19,658 nucleotides of DNA from Desulfobulbaceae bacterium UBA5611 (lineage in GTDB: Bacteria; Desulfobacterota; Desulfobulbia; Desulfobulbales; Desulfocapsaceae). The notes under the pieces were generated by a model that saw only the letters and a list, made by a program, of their open reading frames with translations, was not told where the DNA came from and searched no databases. Below, in pieces: positions 13,259-19,658 of the stretch (its first letter is position 1; every line of letters begins with the position of its first letter). The position numbers and the translations under genes are program-made. The stretch covers positions 12,925 to 32,582 of the forward strand of contig DIKT01000036.1 in assembly GCA_002424635.1 (NCBI GenBank), read 5' to 3'.

Positions 13259-15010
13259 TCAGGCGGCAAGCTTGACTGAAATATTTTCAATTTTTTCCCC
13301 GACATCATCACTGGTTGCCGGAGTCAACAAAATATCATTTACACCATATTTTACCGCGGTTATCACCTTGGTTCGGGTCCAGCCGGGTCCAGCCGCAATG
13401 AGCGGCAACGAACAGGCGGCACTTATCTTGATGGCCATGGAAAAAGCCATCTCATTGACATTACTCATCACCAGAAAAACAGCCTTAACCTCGCCAGGCA
13501 GATAATCCGTCACACTTTCCTTAAAGGAGAGGATCTTGGCGTTTAAATGTCTTTGCTCCAGTACAGCAGTAATATTGGCCGCCTCCAGCATATCATCGCT
13601 TACCACCAGGATATCAATACATTTTACAGCATTATTCTTTTCCTCAACAACAGCTACTACTGCCGCTTCCTGCGCTGCTGGTTCAACAACCTGTTCTGCC
13701 TGCAGCTGCAAAAGTCCTTCCAATTGCAACATATCAGCCGGGAAAAGCATCTGGAATCTGCCCATGGCCTTACCGGCAATGTGCAAGGAGCTGCTGTTCA
13801 TATAATATAATTGATTTGATATCGGAGCTTCCGAAGTAGCATCAACTTTCAGCGCCAGAACCTGTTCAAGGGCGGTTTTTACAAAACGGATCTTTTTGAG
13901 ATATTGTTCTTCAAAGACAGAGGAATATACTTTGGAAATTATATCAGCAACTTCGCCATAGGCATCTTTTATATCCTCTTCAAACTCCTCATCAATAACC
14001 GCCCGCTCAAGTTCGGCCGGCGGCAGCATGACGAGGGTGCCGCCAATGAAAACAGCATCTTTTAAGGGCATAAAAAAATAGCTTTTATCCTCTATCTCAC
14101 CCAACACATCCATATGGGCCATAATCTGCTTGCCTGAGGCCTCATCGAGAAAATAGTCTTCCTTGGTGACCAGTTTACACTCCTGAGCACTGAGTTCGAC
14201 CTTCACTCCGAGCAGGGCGCCCATTTCATCGCCCATCTTTTGGCGACACAAGTCGAGCAAGGCATCAACATGCTTGTGATGCTCCGTGATGTCAAAATTA
14301 GATGCCACCTCTTTTATTGGCGGCGGCTCTGCAACTGATAATGGTTCTGCCTGGAAAGCGCCAGCCACTTCTGCAGCTTTTTGCTTGCTCGGCTGCACCG
14401 GAGCACTCGCAGATGCAGCTGCCTCGACAGGAGCTTCTGCAATCAGGCCAAAGCTGGTGGCCGGTAGGAGCATAACCAGATTACCCATCTGCCGCTCACC
14501 CAGCATCATAGCGCTACTGGTCTGATAATAAAGCTGATCAGGTACTGGCTCATCAGAGCTTATATCTACTTTTACAGGAATAATTACTACCTGCGTCTTC
14601 CTCACAAACCGGCAGCTTCGAGGGTACATTTCCTCAAAAACTTTGGTGTATGACCCGGCAATAATATTGGCTATTTCACCATAAGAATCTTCAGCATCCT
14701 CATTATATTCTCCAGCACTGACCATATCTTCCAATGCGTCATCCGGCAGCATAATCAAAGTGCCGCCCAGACGAATAGCATCTTTTAATTCAAGCAACAG
14801 ACAGCCCAGCCCCTCAACCTCGCCGGTGACATCCAACTTGGCCAGCACCTGTTTGCCGGAAAGCTGGTCAAAGGCATCTTCCTTGGAGATTAATTGGCTG
14901 ATCGGTGCAGACAGGCTAAAAGTTGCACCGATCAGGCCACTGACTTCCTCTTGGGTCCGTTTACAGACAGCCTCAAGGATCCTGTCAAATTTTTTCTGTA
15001 CTTTGCTCAT
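13259..15010 (-). CDS. Tandem CheX/CheC-like domains fused to a degenerate receiver
   Basis: A 583-residue cytoplasmic protein with two clear copies of one domain (about 16-186 and 255-426). Shared landmarks are SGKQ(V/I), GGTL(I/M)MLP-type strands, (D/K)(S/A)YGE-x-A-(N/D)-II, VFEE-x-Y and QLYY. An Ala/Pro-rich linker (about 193-235) joins them. In copy 1 the CheX-type phosphatase residues Glu112 and Asn115 are kept (GEIAN). In copy 2 Glu353 stays but Asn is Asp356 (GEVAD), so that site may be dead. Residues about 463-583 look like a receiver with an acidic pair SDD (471-473), but the phospho-Asp position reads VMSN and the Lys position reads LTPA. It is the last gene of the leftward CheY-CheX-CheX cluster. 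The CheC/CheX/FliY-type fold is inferred from motif and context, and the precise family is less sure. ATG 15010 has only a weak ribosome-binding site. Confidence 0.78.
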   Translation of the reverse strand: MSKVQKKFDRILEAVCKRTQEEVSGLIGATFSLSAPISQLISKEDAFDQLSGKQVLAKLDVTGEVEGLGCLLLELKDAIRLGGTLIMLPDDALEDMVSAGEYNEDAEDSYGEIANIIAGSYTKVFEEMYPRSCRFVRKTQVVIIPVKVDISSDEPVPDQLYYQTSSAMMLGERQMGNLVMLLPATSFGLIAEAPVEAAASASAPVQPSKQKAAEVAGAFQAEPLSVAEPPPIKEVASNFDITEHHKHVDALLDLCRQKMGDEMGALLGVKVELSAQECKLVTKEDYFLDEASGKQIMAHMDVLGEIEDKSYFFMPLKDAVFIGGTLVMLPPAELERAVIDEEFEEDIKDAYGEVADIISKVYSSVFEEQYLKKIRFVKTALEQVLALKVDATSEAPISNQLYYMNSSSLHIAGKAMGRFQMLFPADMLQLEGLLQLQAEQVVEPAAQEAAVVAVVEEKNNAVKCIDILVVSDDMLEAANITAVLEQRHLNAKILSFKESVTDYLPGEVKAVFLVMSNVNEMAFSMAIKISAACSLPLIAAGPGWTRTKVITAVKYGVNDILLTPATSDDVGEKIENISVKLAA

Positions 15011-15082
15011 TAATTTTTTGGGATAACAATCATGAAAGGAGTCGAATAATTAAATAATTCTTTGTTTCTATTATATCGGAGA

Positions 15083-15122
15083 AAAAACAAAATTATTAAA
15101 ATAAATTTATAATTTTGTTTTT
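15083..15122 (-). terminator. AT-only inverted repeat after the first CheX gene
   Basis: AAAAACAAAATTAT (15083-15096) and ATAATTTTGTTTTT (15109-15122) are a 14-bp inverted repeat around a 12-nt loop, directly after the stop of the 15121 gene on the minus strand and followed there by TTTTTT. The weak AT-only stem makes it at best a partial terminator, which could lower expression of the downstream fusion gene. Confidence 0.4.
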
Positions 15123-15582
15123 AACCGTTAACGATATATTTGAGCTCTACCAGAAACTGACTACCTTCCATATCAAATGGCACGGCAACCCGACGTGCTT
15201 CCAACATCCCAGCAACCCGAAATGATGTGCCAACAATTGAGGTGGGAAGAGCAAGTTCAATTTTCATACCATGGCCGGCAAAAGCTGCCTTGAGATTACC
15301 GGCTATCATATTGGCAATCTCACCAATGGCATCTTTGACATCCTCATTCAACTCATCAATATCCATGCCTAAAAAACTGCTGGTAATGGCCATGGCCACC
15401 GTAGCCGGACAATGCACTGCTAGCATCCCCCGAATATCGCCACCAAGACCAAGCATGGCCGTAATATTTGATAAAATATCACCCCCTGCTCCTTCTACAG
15501 GCTCACCAACTCCCAGATCCACCATCAGCATGGTGGAAAAAACATCGGTGGTAGCCCCTATAATATACGGCCCTACATTCAT
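15121..15582 (-). CDS. CheX-like chemotaxis phosphatase, copy 1
   Basis: A 153-residue protein expected to dephosphorylate a CheY-like response regulator in the cytoplasm. The CheX/CheC signature (acidic-x3-Glu-x2-Asn with a Pro about 22 residues on) is intact: Asp84, Glu88, Asn91 and Pro113 in DAIGEIAN through LALP. Preceding it is AITSSFLGMDIDELNEDV, nearly identical in the adjacent paralogue. The start has AAGGA (complement of 15589-15593) six bases upstream. It lies 80 bp downstream of its paralogue in the same direction, consistent with an operon led by the CheY gene. Length and the single motif match CheX rather than the two-site CheC. Confidence 0.85.
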   Translation of the reverse strand: MNVGPYIIGATTDVFSTMLMVDLGVGEPVEGAGGDILSNITAMLGLGGDIRGMLAVHCPATVAMAITSSFLGMDIDELNEDVKDAIGEIANMIAGNLKAAFAGHGMKIELALPTSIVGTSFRVAGMLEARRVAVPFDMEGSQFLVELKYIVNG

Positions 15583-15662
15583 CTCATATCCTTCTGACTA
15601 AAAATCAACGCAAACTAAAACAACAAAATCAGCATTCATAATTAATTAATTATTAAAATTAT

Positions 15663-16118
15663 TTATTTTTCCAACTGCAGCTCAACCATAAAGTTACCAG
15701 CGACTGTCTTAAAAGGTAATATAAACAGATCGACATCAGTGGTGGCACTAAAATCATATTCATGACCAGCAACAGTTGAAGGAAGAGAAAGTTCAATATC
15801 CCTGCCGTTTTCCGACAATATAGTTTTGATATTGCCGCCCAGCATATTGGCAAGCTCGCCAACCGCATCACGCACATCATCGTTTAATTCATCAACATCC
15901 ATTCCCAAAAAACTACTGGTAATGGCAAGCGCCACATGATGGGGGATATGGATCGCCAGCACTCCTTTATGAGTGCCCGCCAAACCAATCATGCCGGTTA
16001 TCGTATCACAAAGGATTCCACTCCTTGCCAATAAAGGTCCATCCGCCGAGACCTCCATCATCACCATAGTTGTAAAAATTTCTATCGTTGTCTCTATAAT
16101 CTTTTCACTGATATTCAT
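15663..16118 (-). CDS. CheX-like chemotaxis phosphatase, copy 2
   Basis: A 151-residue paralogue of the neighbouring gene. Catalytic-type residues fall at identical positions (Asp84, Glu88, Asn91, Pro113, in DAVGELAN through LSLP), so it should also act as a CheY-P phosphatase. N- and C-terminal thirds differ clearly from copy 1 (ATTDVDLFILPF against MLEARRVAVPF), which fits an old duplication with divergent targets. It begins 11 bp after the CheY gene stop, with AGGA (complement of 16124-16127) in that gap five bases before ATG, so the two are almost certainly co-transcribed. Confidence 0.86.
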   Translation of the reverse strand: MNISEKIIETTIEIFTTMVMMEVSADGPLLARSGILCDTITGMIGLAGTHKGVLAIHIPHHVALAITSSFLGMDVDELNDDVRDAVGELANMLGGNIKTILSENGRDIELSLPSTVAGHEYDFSATTDVDLFILPFKTVAGNFMVELQLEK

Positions 16119-16129
16119 AACTATCCTAT

Positions 16130-16504
16130 TTATTTTAGAAAAGGTCCCAGGATCTCGCTTACCATATCCGCTGTAAACGGCTTTTTAATGGCCCCTACCG
16201 CGCCCAAGGCTTTTGCTTCATTAATAATATCATCACCGGTCTCAGTGGAAATCATAAAGACAGGAATATCTTTCATATGAGCCCGGTTAGCTTTTTCTCT
16301 GAGAAATGTGATTCCATCCATATTCGGCATATTGATATCACTGAGCACAAGATCCACCGACTCCTTCTCGAGTACTTCCAGAGCCAATAAGCCATCGGCC
16401 GCCTCATAGATATTATCGAATTCCAAACCGGCCTGACGCAAAGACCGGCCCACAATTTTTCGCATGGTACTTGAATCATCGACCAATAACACATTATGCC
16501 CCAT
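16130..16504 (-). CDS. Single-domain CheY-like response regulator
   Basis: A stand-alone 124-residue receiver domain with all functional residues: acidic pair Asp9-Asp10 (LLVDDSSTMRK), phosphoacceptor Asp56 (LVLSDINMPNMDG), a Thr in FMISTETGD and Lys in AIKKPF. It should be phosphorylated by a CheA-type kinase and signal through protein contact, for example to the flagellar switch or an adaptor. I start it at ATG 16504, because GGAGG sits five bases upstream. A longer reading from a TTG at 16516 would use that Shine-Dalgarno as codons. It heads a leftward cluster with two CheX-like phosphatases immediately after it, the expected off-switch for this protein. No CheA, CheW or receptor is in the window. 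Confidence 0.93.
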   Translation of the reverse strand: MGHNVLLVDDSSTMRKIVGRSLRQAGLEFDNIYEAADGLLALEVLEKESVDLVLSDINMPNMDGITFLREKANRAHMKDIPVFMISTETGDDIINEAKALGAVGAIKKPFTADMVSEILGPFLK

Positions 16505-16509
16505 TATAA

Positions 16510-16514
16510 CCTCC
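16510..16514 (-). promoter_or_regulatory. Shine-Dalgarno deciding the cheY-like start
   Basis: GGAGG on the minus strand, five bases before ATG 16504. It overlaps the alternative TTG start at 16516, which is thereby made unlikely. Confidence 0.85.
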
Positions 16515-16674
16515 AAAAAATATTAGTTTTTTAGAAAAAAATGAAATTTTACCATTATATTGATGCCAATATTTCATTTTTTCGTCAATGATTAATGCTG
16601 AATAAAAATACAAAAATTGCTCTCACCTTATTATAAAGTAGGGACAGCAAAAGAATTACATAGCAAACAAAATA

Positions 16675-16690
16675 AGGAACAGGAGTTGCA
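16675..16690 (+). promoter_or_regulatory. Possible sigma-54 (-24/-12) promoter of the TPR gene
   Basis: AGGAACAGGAGTTGCA: GG at 16676-16677, exactly 10 bp, GC at 16688-16689. The -12 box TTGCA is perfect and the -24 box matches TGGCACG at 4 of 7. Predicted start is near 16701, 85 bp before the TPR gene. The rest of the 16505-16785 divergent spacer is AT-rich and lacks a convincing leftward promoter for the cheY cluster. Confidence 0.42.
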
Positions 16691-16785
16691 TATACTTCAT
16701 TCAGAAGTTCTGCAATTTTGTGGCAGTTAAAATAGTGAACAACCAAACTCATACTTTGTAACGGCTAATCATTAAAGTATAATCT

Positions 16786-19227
16786 ATGAAAATCATATTT
16801 CTTTCTGCTTTGGCTTATCTCCTGATGATCACCACTGGGTATACAGCCTCAGAACCAATTCTGACTGCTATCAGCAAAAGTTATAGCAGTAATAATATCC
16901 AACTTTTCTGCTCTTTCACTATCATTCCCAATTACACAATTAATACCAAAGAAAAACGAATAGACCTGGTCCTGGCCCAGACCATTGCTGCTGCCGATCT
17001 CATACTGCCCGTCACTGATGGCAAAATAGTCAAAATTCTGTCACAGGTCGATAACAAGACAACCACTATATCTTTCTTTTTTCGCTATCCGCCTCAAAAA
17101 GTTCAAGCAGTGCTGCAACCTGACACCAACAAACTGGTCCTTGATATCCTTCTGGGAAACGAATTTACAGCCACGCGGCCGGTTCTTGCTGAAAAGTTAC
17201 AGGGTATGTCCGCCTTACAACGACAGACTAAAGATTTTTCCAACCCGCTTAACACATCTCCTTACCCTGGAAACTGGCAGACTTTTTTCAAAGAATATGA
17301 GGCAAAAATTCTCATTGAGCCTAAGGTTCAGTTTTCGCTGGTCCCTTTTCCTGCCATTACCCTTCTCCCCCCTGAGAAAGAAGAAAATATCGCCATCCTG
17401 CCCTCGGAAATCATAGAAGGCGCCAAGCTTAATCTCTGGCATGATCTGACCGCCCTGATCGTTGAACAAATTAATCAAGAGAAGAATGGTGAAAATAAGA
17501 AAAAATTGATTTTGACCTACGGTGATATTCTCTTACGTGCCGGTAATTTTAAAGAAGCATATAAACAATTATATCCGCTGTCAGTTCAGCACAGCACAGA
17601 ACCGATCGGCCTCTTGGCGCAATATCTTGTGTTACGTCTGCAGGCAGAATCTGCGGATTTTTATCTGGCCGACATTGGCTTGAAGAATCTCGCGCCCTTA
17701 ATGGCTAATGATAACCCGGCAACTCCATTTTTTCTTCTGACCCGGATTGAAGCTGCTTTGGCCAGCAAGCAATTTGAACGGATGGACAAGTTGTTAAAAA
17801 AAGATGATATATCCTCTTCTGCAAGCTTAATGTCCATTAAAGCCTTGCGCCAGGCGGATTACTGGCTGGCTACAGGAGATTTCATCAAGGCCCATACTGG
17901 TTATCAACTTTTAAAAGACTCTGTTATCCTGAGCGAGGATTTCTTTTCTCTCAATGGCTATTGCGGTCTTCTCTATCAGCACAAACAATTTCAACAGGCA
18001 GCTGACTGCTATGGCCGCCTGATTAAAATTACCTCACCAGAGGCTCAGAAACATCTGGACATCATCAGTTTTCGTCTGGCCATGGCAAAACTCCATACCA
18101 CTCCAGGAGCCACACATGAGTCCGACATGATCAATGATTTCGCAGAGATTGCCACAAGATATCCTGACAGCGAAGCAGGCGACAGAGCCTGGCTGAAACA
18201 AATAGACCTCAAACTGCTGACCCTGAAGAACTGGGAAAAACCAGCAGTTATTTATTATCAAGAGCTGGCTGAGACCGGGCCATCACGGTCAATAAGGGAA
18301 GAGGCCGCGTTTAAGGAGGCCCTTGTCTATCATCTTCTGGACCAGAAAGCCAAGAGTATGGAACTGCTCATGACTTTTCTCAGGGATTACAGGGGCGGGG
18401 TGCTGCATGATACCGGGCTGGCCCTGCTTATTGAGACCCTGCCGGAGCTTTTGAAAGAATATCTTAACAACGGCAAGCACATTGAGGCCCTGGTCCTGGC
18501 CAAACAAAACAGATTCCTGTTCGTTAAAAACTGGATCGATATCAGCCTGCTGGCAGAACTGGCCGAGGCGAACCGGCAATTGGGCTTTTTTAATGAGGCA
18601 TCAAGGATGTATAGCTATCTCCTGGATGTAAGTAGTCAGGAAGACAAGGCCCCCTATTATTTGCCGCTGATCAAACTAGTATACGAACAAGGGGACTTTG
18701 GCTTGGCAGAAGCATACGCCGACCAATACTCCTATCATTACCCAAAAGGTAAGGACCGTATTGATATCCTTTATCTACGATTACAAAGCCTCATGACTCA
18801 AAGCAAAAACGACGAAGCCCTCGCTCTTTTTGCTAAAAATAACACAGAAGATATTTTAAAAGATCAGAGATTTAAGCTTCTACAGGCTTCTCTTTTTTTC
18901 CATCTTAGTGACTATGCTCAGGTTAAGACTATTGTCGAAGAGTTAAAAATAGATTCTGCCGATCAGCAACCGGAAATGCTGTTCATGCTGGCCGAAAGCT
19001 GCTATCAACTTGGTGACACCAGCCAGGCCGAGGAATTATTTTTCTCTCTCCAACAAGATAGTTTATACAAAGATCAGTCCTTATTCAGATTGGCTGAGCT
19101 TGCGCAACAAAAAGGCCAGACAGAAAGCGCCCTAAAACTATTCTCCCAACTTGTCGAAACAGGAAACAACCCCCTCTGGCAGAATTTAGCCAGAAAAGAG
19201 CTGGAACTTAATGCACTGAGCAGGTGA
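16786..19227 (+). CDS. Large exported TPR-repeat protein upstream of flgB
   Basis: An 813-residue protein with a signal peptide (MKIIFLSALAYLLMITTGYTA, cleavage near residue 21). An N-terminal beta-rich region follows at about 22-125, whose strands (RIDLVL, TTISFFFRYP, NKLVLDILL) resemble an AMIN-type or similar envelope-binding module. From about 230 to the end are repeated helical pairs of TPR character, for example GDILLRAGNFKEAYKQLYPL, GLLYQHKQFQQAADCYGRL, ANRQLGFFNEASRMYSYLL, AESCYQLGDTSQAEELFFSL and AELAQQKGQTESALKLFSQL. It probably sits in the periplasm as a scaffold, and the flagellar neighbour suggests a link to flagellar or envelope assembly. The specific function is unknown. The ATG has little Shine-Dalgarno character. 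flgB starts 54 bp later on the same strand. Confidence 0.85.
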   Translation: MKIIFLSALAYLLMITTGYTASEPILTAISKSYSSNNIQLFCSFTIIPNYTINTKEKRIDLVLAQTIAAADLILPVTDGKIVKILSQVDNKTTTISFFFRYPPQKVQAVLQPDTNKLVLDILLGNEFTATRPVLAEKLQGMSALQRQTKDFSNPLNTSPYPGNWQTFFKEYEAKILIEPKVQFSLVPFPAITLLPPEKEENIAILPSEIIEGAKLNLWHDLTALIVEQINQEKNGENKKKLILTYGDILLRAGNFKEAYKQLYPLSVQHSTEPIGLLAQYLVLRLQAESADFYLADIGLKNLAPLMANDNPATPFFLLTRIEAALASKQFERMDKLLKKDDISSSASLMSIKALRQADYWLATGDFIKAHTGYQLLKDSVILSEDFFSLNGYCGLLYQHKQFQQAADCYGRLIKITSPEAQKHLDIISFRLAMAKLHTTPGATHESDMINDFAEIATRYPDSEAGDRAWLKQIDLKLLTLKNWEKPAVIYYQELAETGPSRSIREEAAFKEALVYHLLDQKAKSMELLMTFLRDYRGGVLHDTGLALLIETLPELLKEYLNNGKHIEALVLAKQNRFLFVKNWIDISLLAELAEANRQLGFFNEASRMYSYLLDVSSQEDKAPYYLPLIKLVYEQGDFGLAEAYADQYSYHYPKGKDRIDILYLRLQSLMTQSKNDEALALFAKNNTEDILKDQRFKLLQASLFFHLSDYAQVKTIVEELKIDSADQQPEMLFMLAESCYQLGDTSQAEELFFSLQQDSLYKDQSLFRLAELAQQKGQTESALKLFSQLVETGNNPLWQNLARKELELNALSR

Positions 19228-19237
19228 GATTCTTGCA
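19222..19237 (+). promoter_or_regulatory. Possible sigma-54 (-24/-12) promoter of flgB
   Basis: AGGTGAGATTCTTGCA: GG at 19223-19224, 10 bp, GC at 19235-19236. The -12 box TTGCA is perfect, the -24 box weak. It overlaps the TPR stop codon and would start transcription near 19248, about 34 bp before flgB. Confidence 0.4.
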
Positions 19238-19281
19238 TGGAATCATCTTGCCTGACAAATATAGTAAATGGAGCCTTGCCG

Positions 19282-19658
19282 ATGAATAAAATTTCACTTT
19301 TTGATGCCAATGTTCATCTTTTAAAAAAAACGCTGGATCTGCGTTCTGCCAAGCAACAGATTATTGCCTCAAATATTGCTAATGCCGACACACCAGGCTA
19401 CGCCCCGGCTCGTTTTGAGTTTGAGCAGGAACTGCAGCAGGCAATCCAGGGTAAAGGCAGCAACCAAAATACTCATCCCGACCATATCGCTATTGGCGGC
19501 TCAAATTTGACAAGCGTCACCGGTACCACTACCAGGGAACCAGACAATAGAGGCATAGGCGATCAAAATGGTGTCAGTATTGATGAAGAAATGATGGATC
19601 TGGCGGAAAACCAGCTCATGTATGAAACCGCTGCTCAGTTATTAAAGAAAAAATTATC
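19282..19658 (+). CDS. flgB: Flagellar basal-body proximal rod protein FlgB (3' end outside window)
   Basis: The first 125 residues of the proximal rod subunit that joins the MS ring to the rod. The N-terminus shows the rod/hook family signature LRSAKQQIIASNIANADTPGYAPARFEFEQEL near residues 22-53. Later comes NGVSIDEEMMDLAENQLMYETAAQLLKKK, the conserved C-terminal coil of FlgB. FlgB is usually about 130-140 residues, so only a few are missing. ATG 19282 has GGAG (19270-19273) eight bases upstream. It is normally the first gene of flgB-flgC-fliE, so a flagellar operon very likely continues beyond the window. Confidence 0.96.
   Translation, partial: MNKISLFDANVHLLKKTLDLRSAKQQIIASNIANADTPGYAPARFEFEQELQQAIQGKGSNQNTHPDHIAIGGSNLTSVTGTTTREPDNRGIGDQNGVSIDEEMMDLAENQLMYETAAQLLKKKL

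Noticed and set aside
15638..15653. Palindrome ataattaattaattat between the two CheX genes
   Set aside because: It is a simple AT repeat in an AT-rich spacer, with no sign of a loop, T tract or repeated partner elsewhere.
16505..16516. TTG start at 16516 for the CheY-like protein
   Set aside because: Those codons contain the GGAGG ribosome-binding site of the ATG at 16504, and the receiver fold needs no extra residues.
16700..16733. Leftward sigma-54-like site (TGCCAC...TTGCA on the minus strand)
   Set aside because: The invariant GG is broken and the spacing is one base short.
16756..16783. TTGTAA-16-TATAAT sigma-70 promoter before the TPR gene
   Set aside because: The -10 is perfect, but its start point would fall after the ATG at 16786, and the next Met lies inside the signal peptide, so it would not yield the protein.

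Overview
The window looks like a chromosomal stretch of a motile, Gram-negative, anaerobic deltaproteobacterium, most likely of the Desulfobulbales/Desulfobulbaceae (Desulfobacterota). The assignment is an inference. It rests on an LPS-assembly lipoprotein, a multiheme c-type cytochrome, a family II (Mn-dependent) pyrophosphatase of the kind common in sulfate reducers, sigma-54 and flagellar genes, CheX-type chemotaxis proteins, and a probable selenocysteine codon. I see no insertion sequence, phage gene, CRISPR array, tRNA or rRNA.

Layout. Positions 1-2554 hold the 3' two thirds of leuS and then lptE, closed by a bidirectional terminator. A convergent transketolase occupies 2570-4501. A tightly packed, overlapping operon dusB-rarA-selenoprotein runs from 4713 to 8608 behind a good sigma-70-type promoter and ends at a strong hairpin terminator. 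The pyrophosphatase ppaC (8758-9687) converges on the same terminator. A 401-bp gene-free gap precedes a membrane-anchored protein of unknown function (10089-10988), which converges on an exported Staphylococcal-nuclease-like protein (11037-11612). From 11776 to the end the content is regulatory and motility-related. It starts with a sigma-54 activator whose receiver domain has Glu where the phosphorylated Asp should be. A four-gene leftward cluster follows: CheY-like, CheX-like, CheX-like, and a CheX-CheX-degenerate-receiver fusion. The window closes with a large exported TPR protein and the 5' part of flgB.

Main discovery candidate. The gene at 7028-8608 is interrupted by one in-frame TGA (7199-7201). 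The signal peptide lies upstream of it, and a metallophosphatase-like domain plus four CXXCH haem motifs lie downstream, all in one frame. The TGA falls in the motif Cys-Gly-(TGA), where I expect the second Cys of a Cys-Gly-Cys motif in relatives. A bacterial-SECIS-like hairpin with a GG-starting apical loop lies 18 nt after the TGA. I read this as an exported selenoprotein that joins a Cys-Gly-Sec site to a tetrahaem cytochrome, with the usual phosphatase metal ligands degraded. A conventional gene caller would truncate it or strip its signal peptide.

Other points of interest are a 27-codon diverged tandem duplication in the leuS editing domain, the concentration of CheX-type phosphatase domains with no kinase in view, and two GG-N10-GC/TTGCA (-24/-12) sites upstream of the TPR gene and flgB that could be targets of the neighbouring sigma-54 activator.
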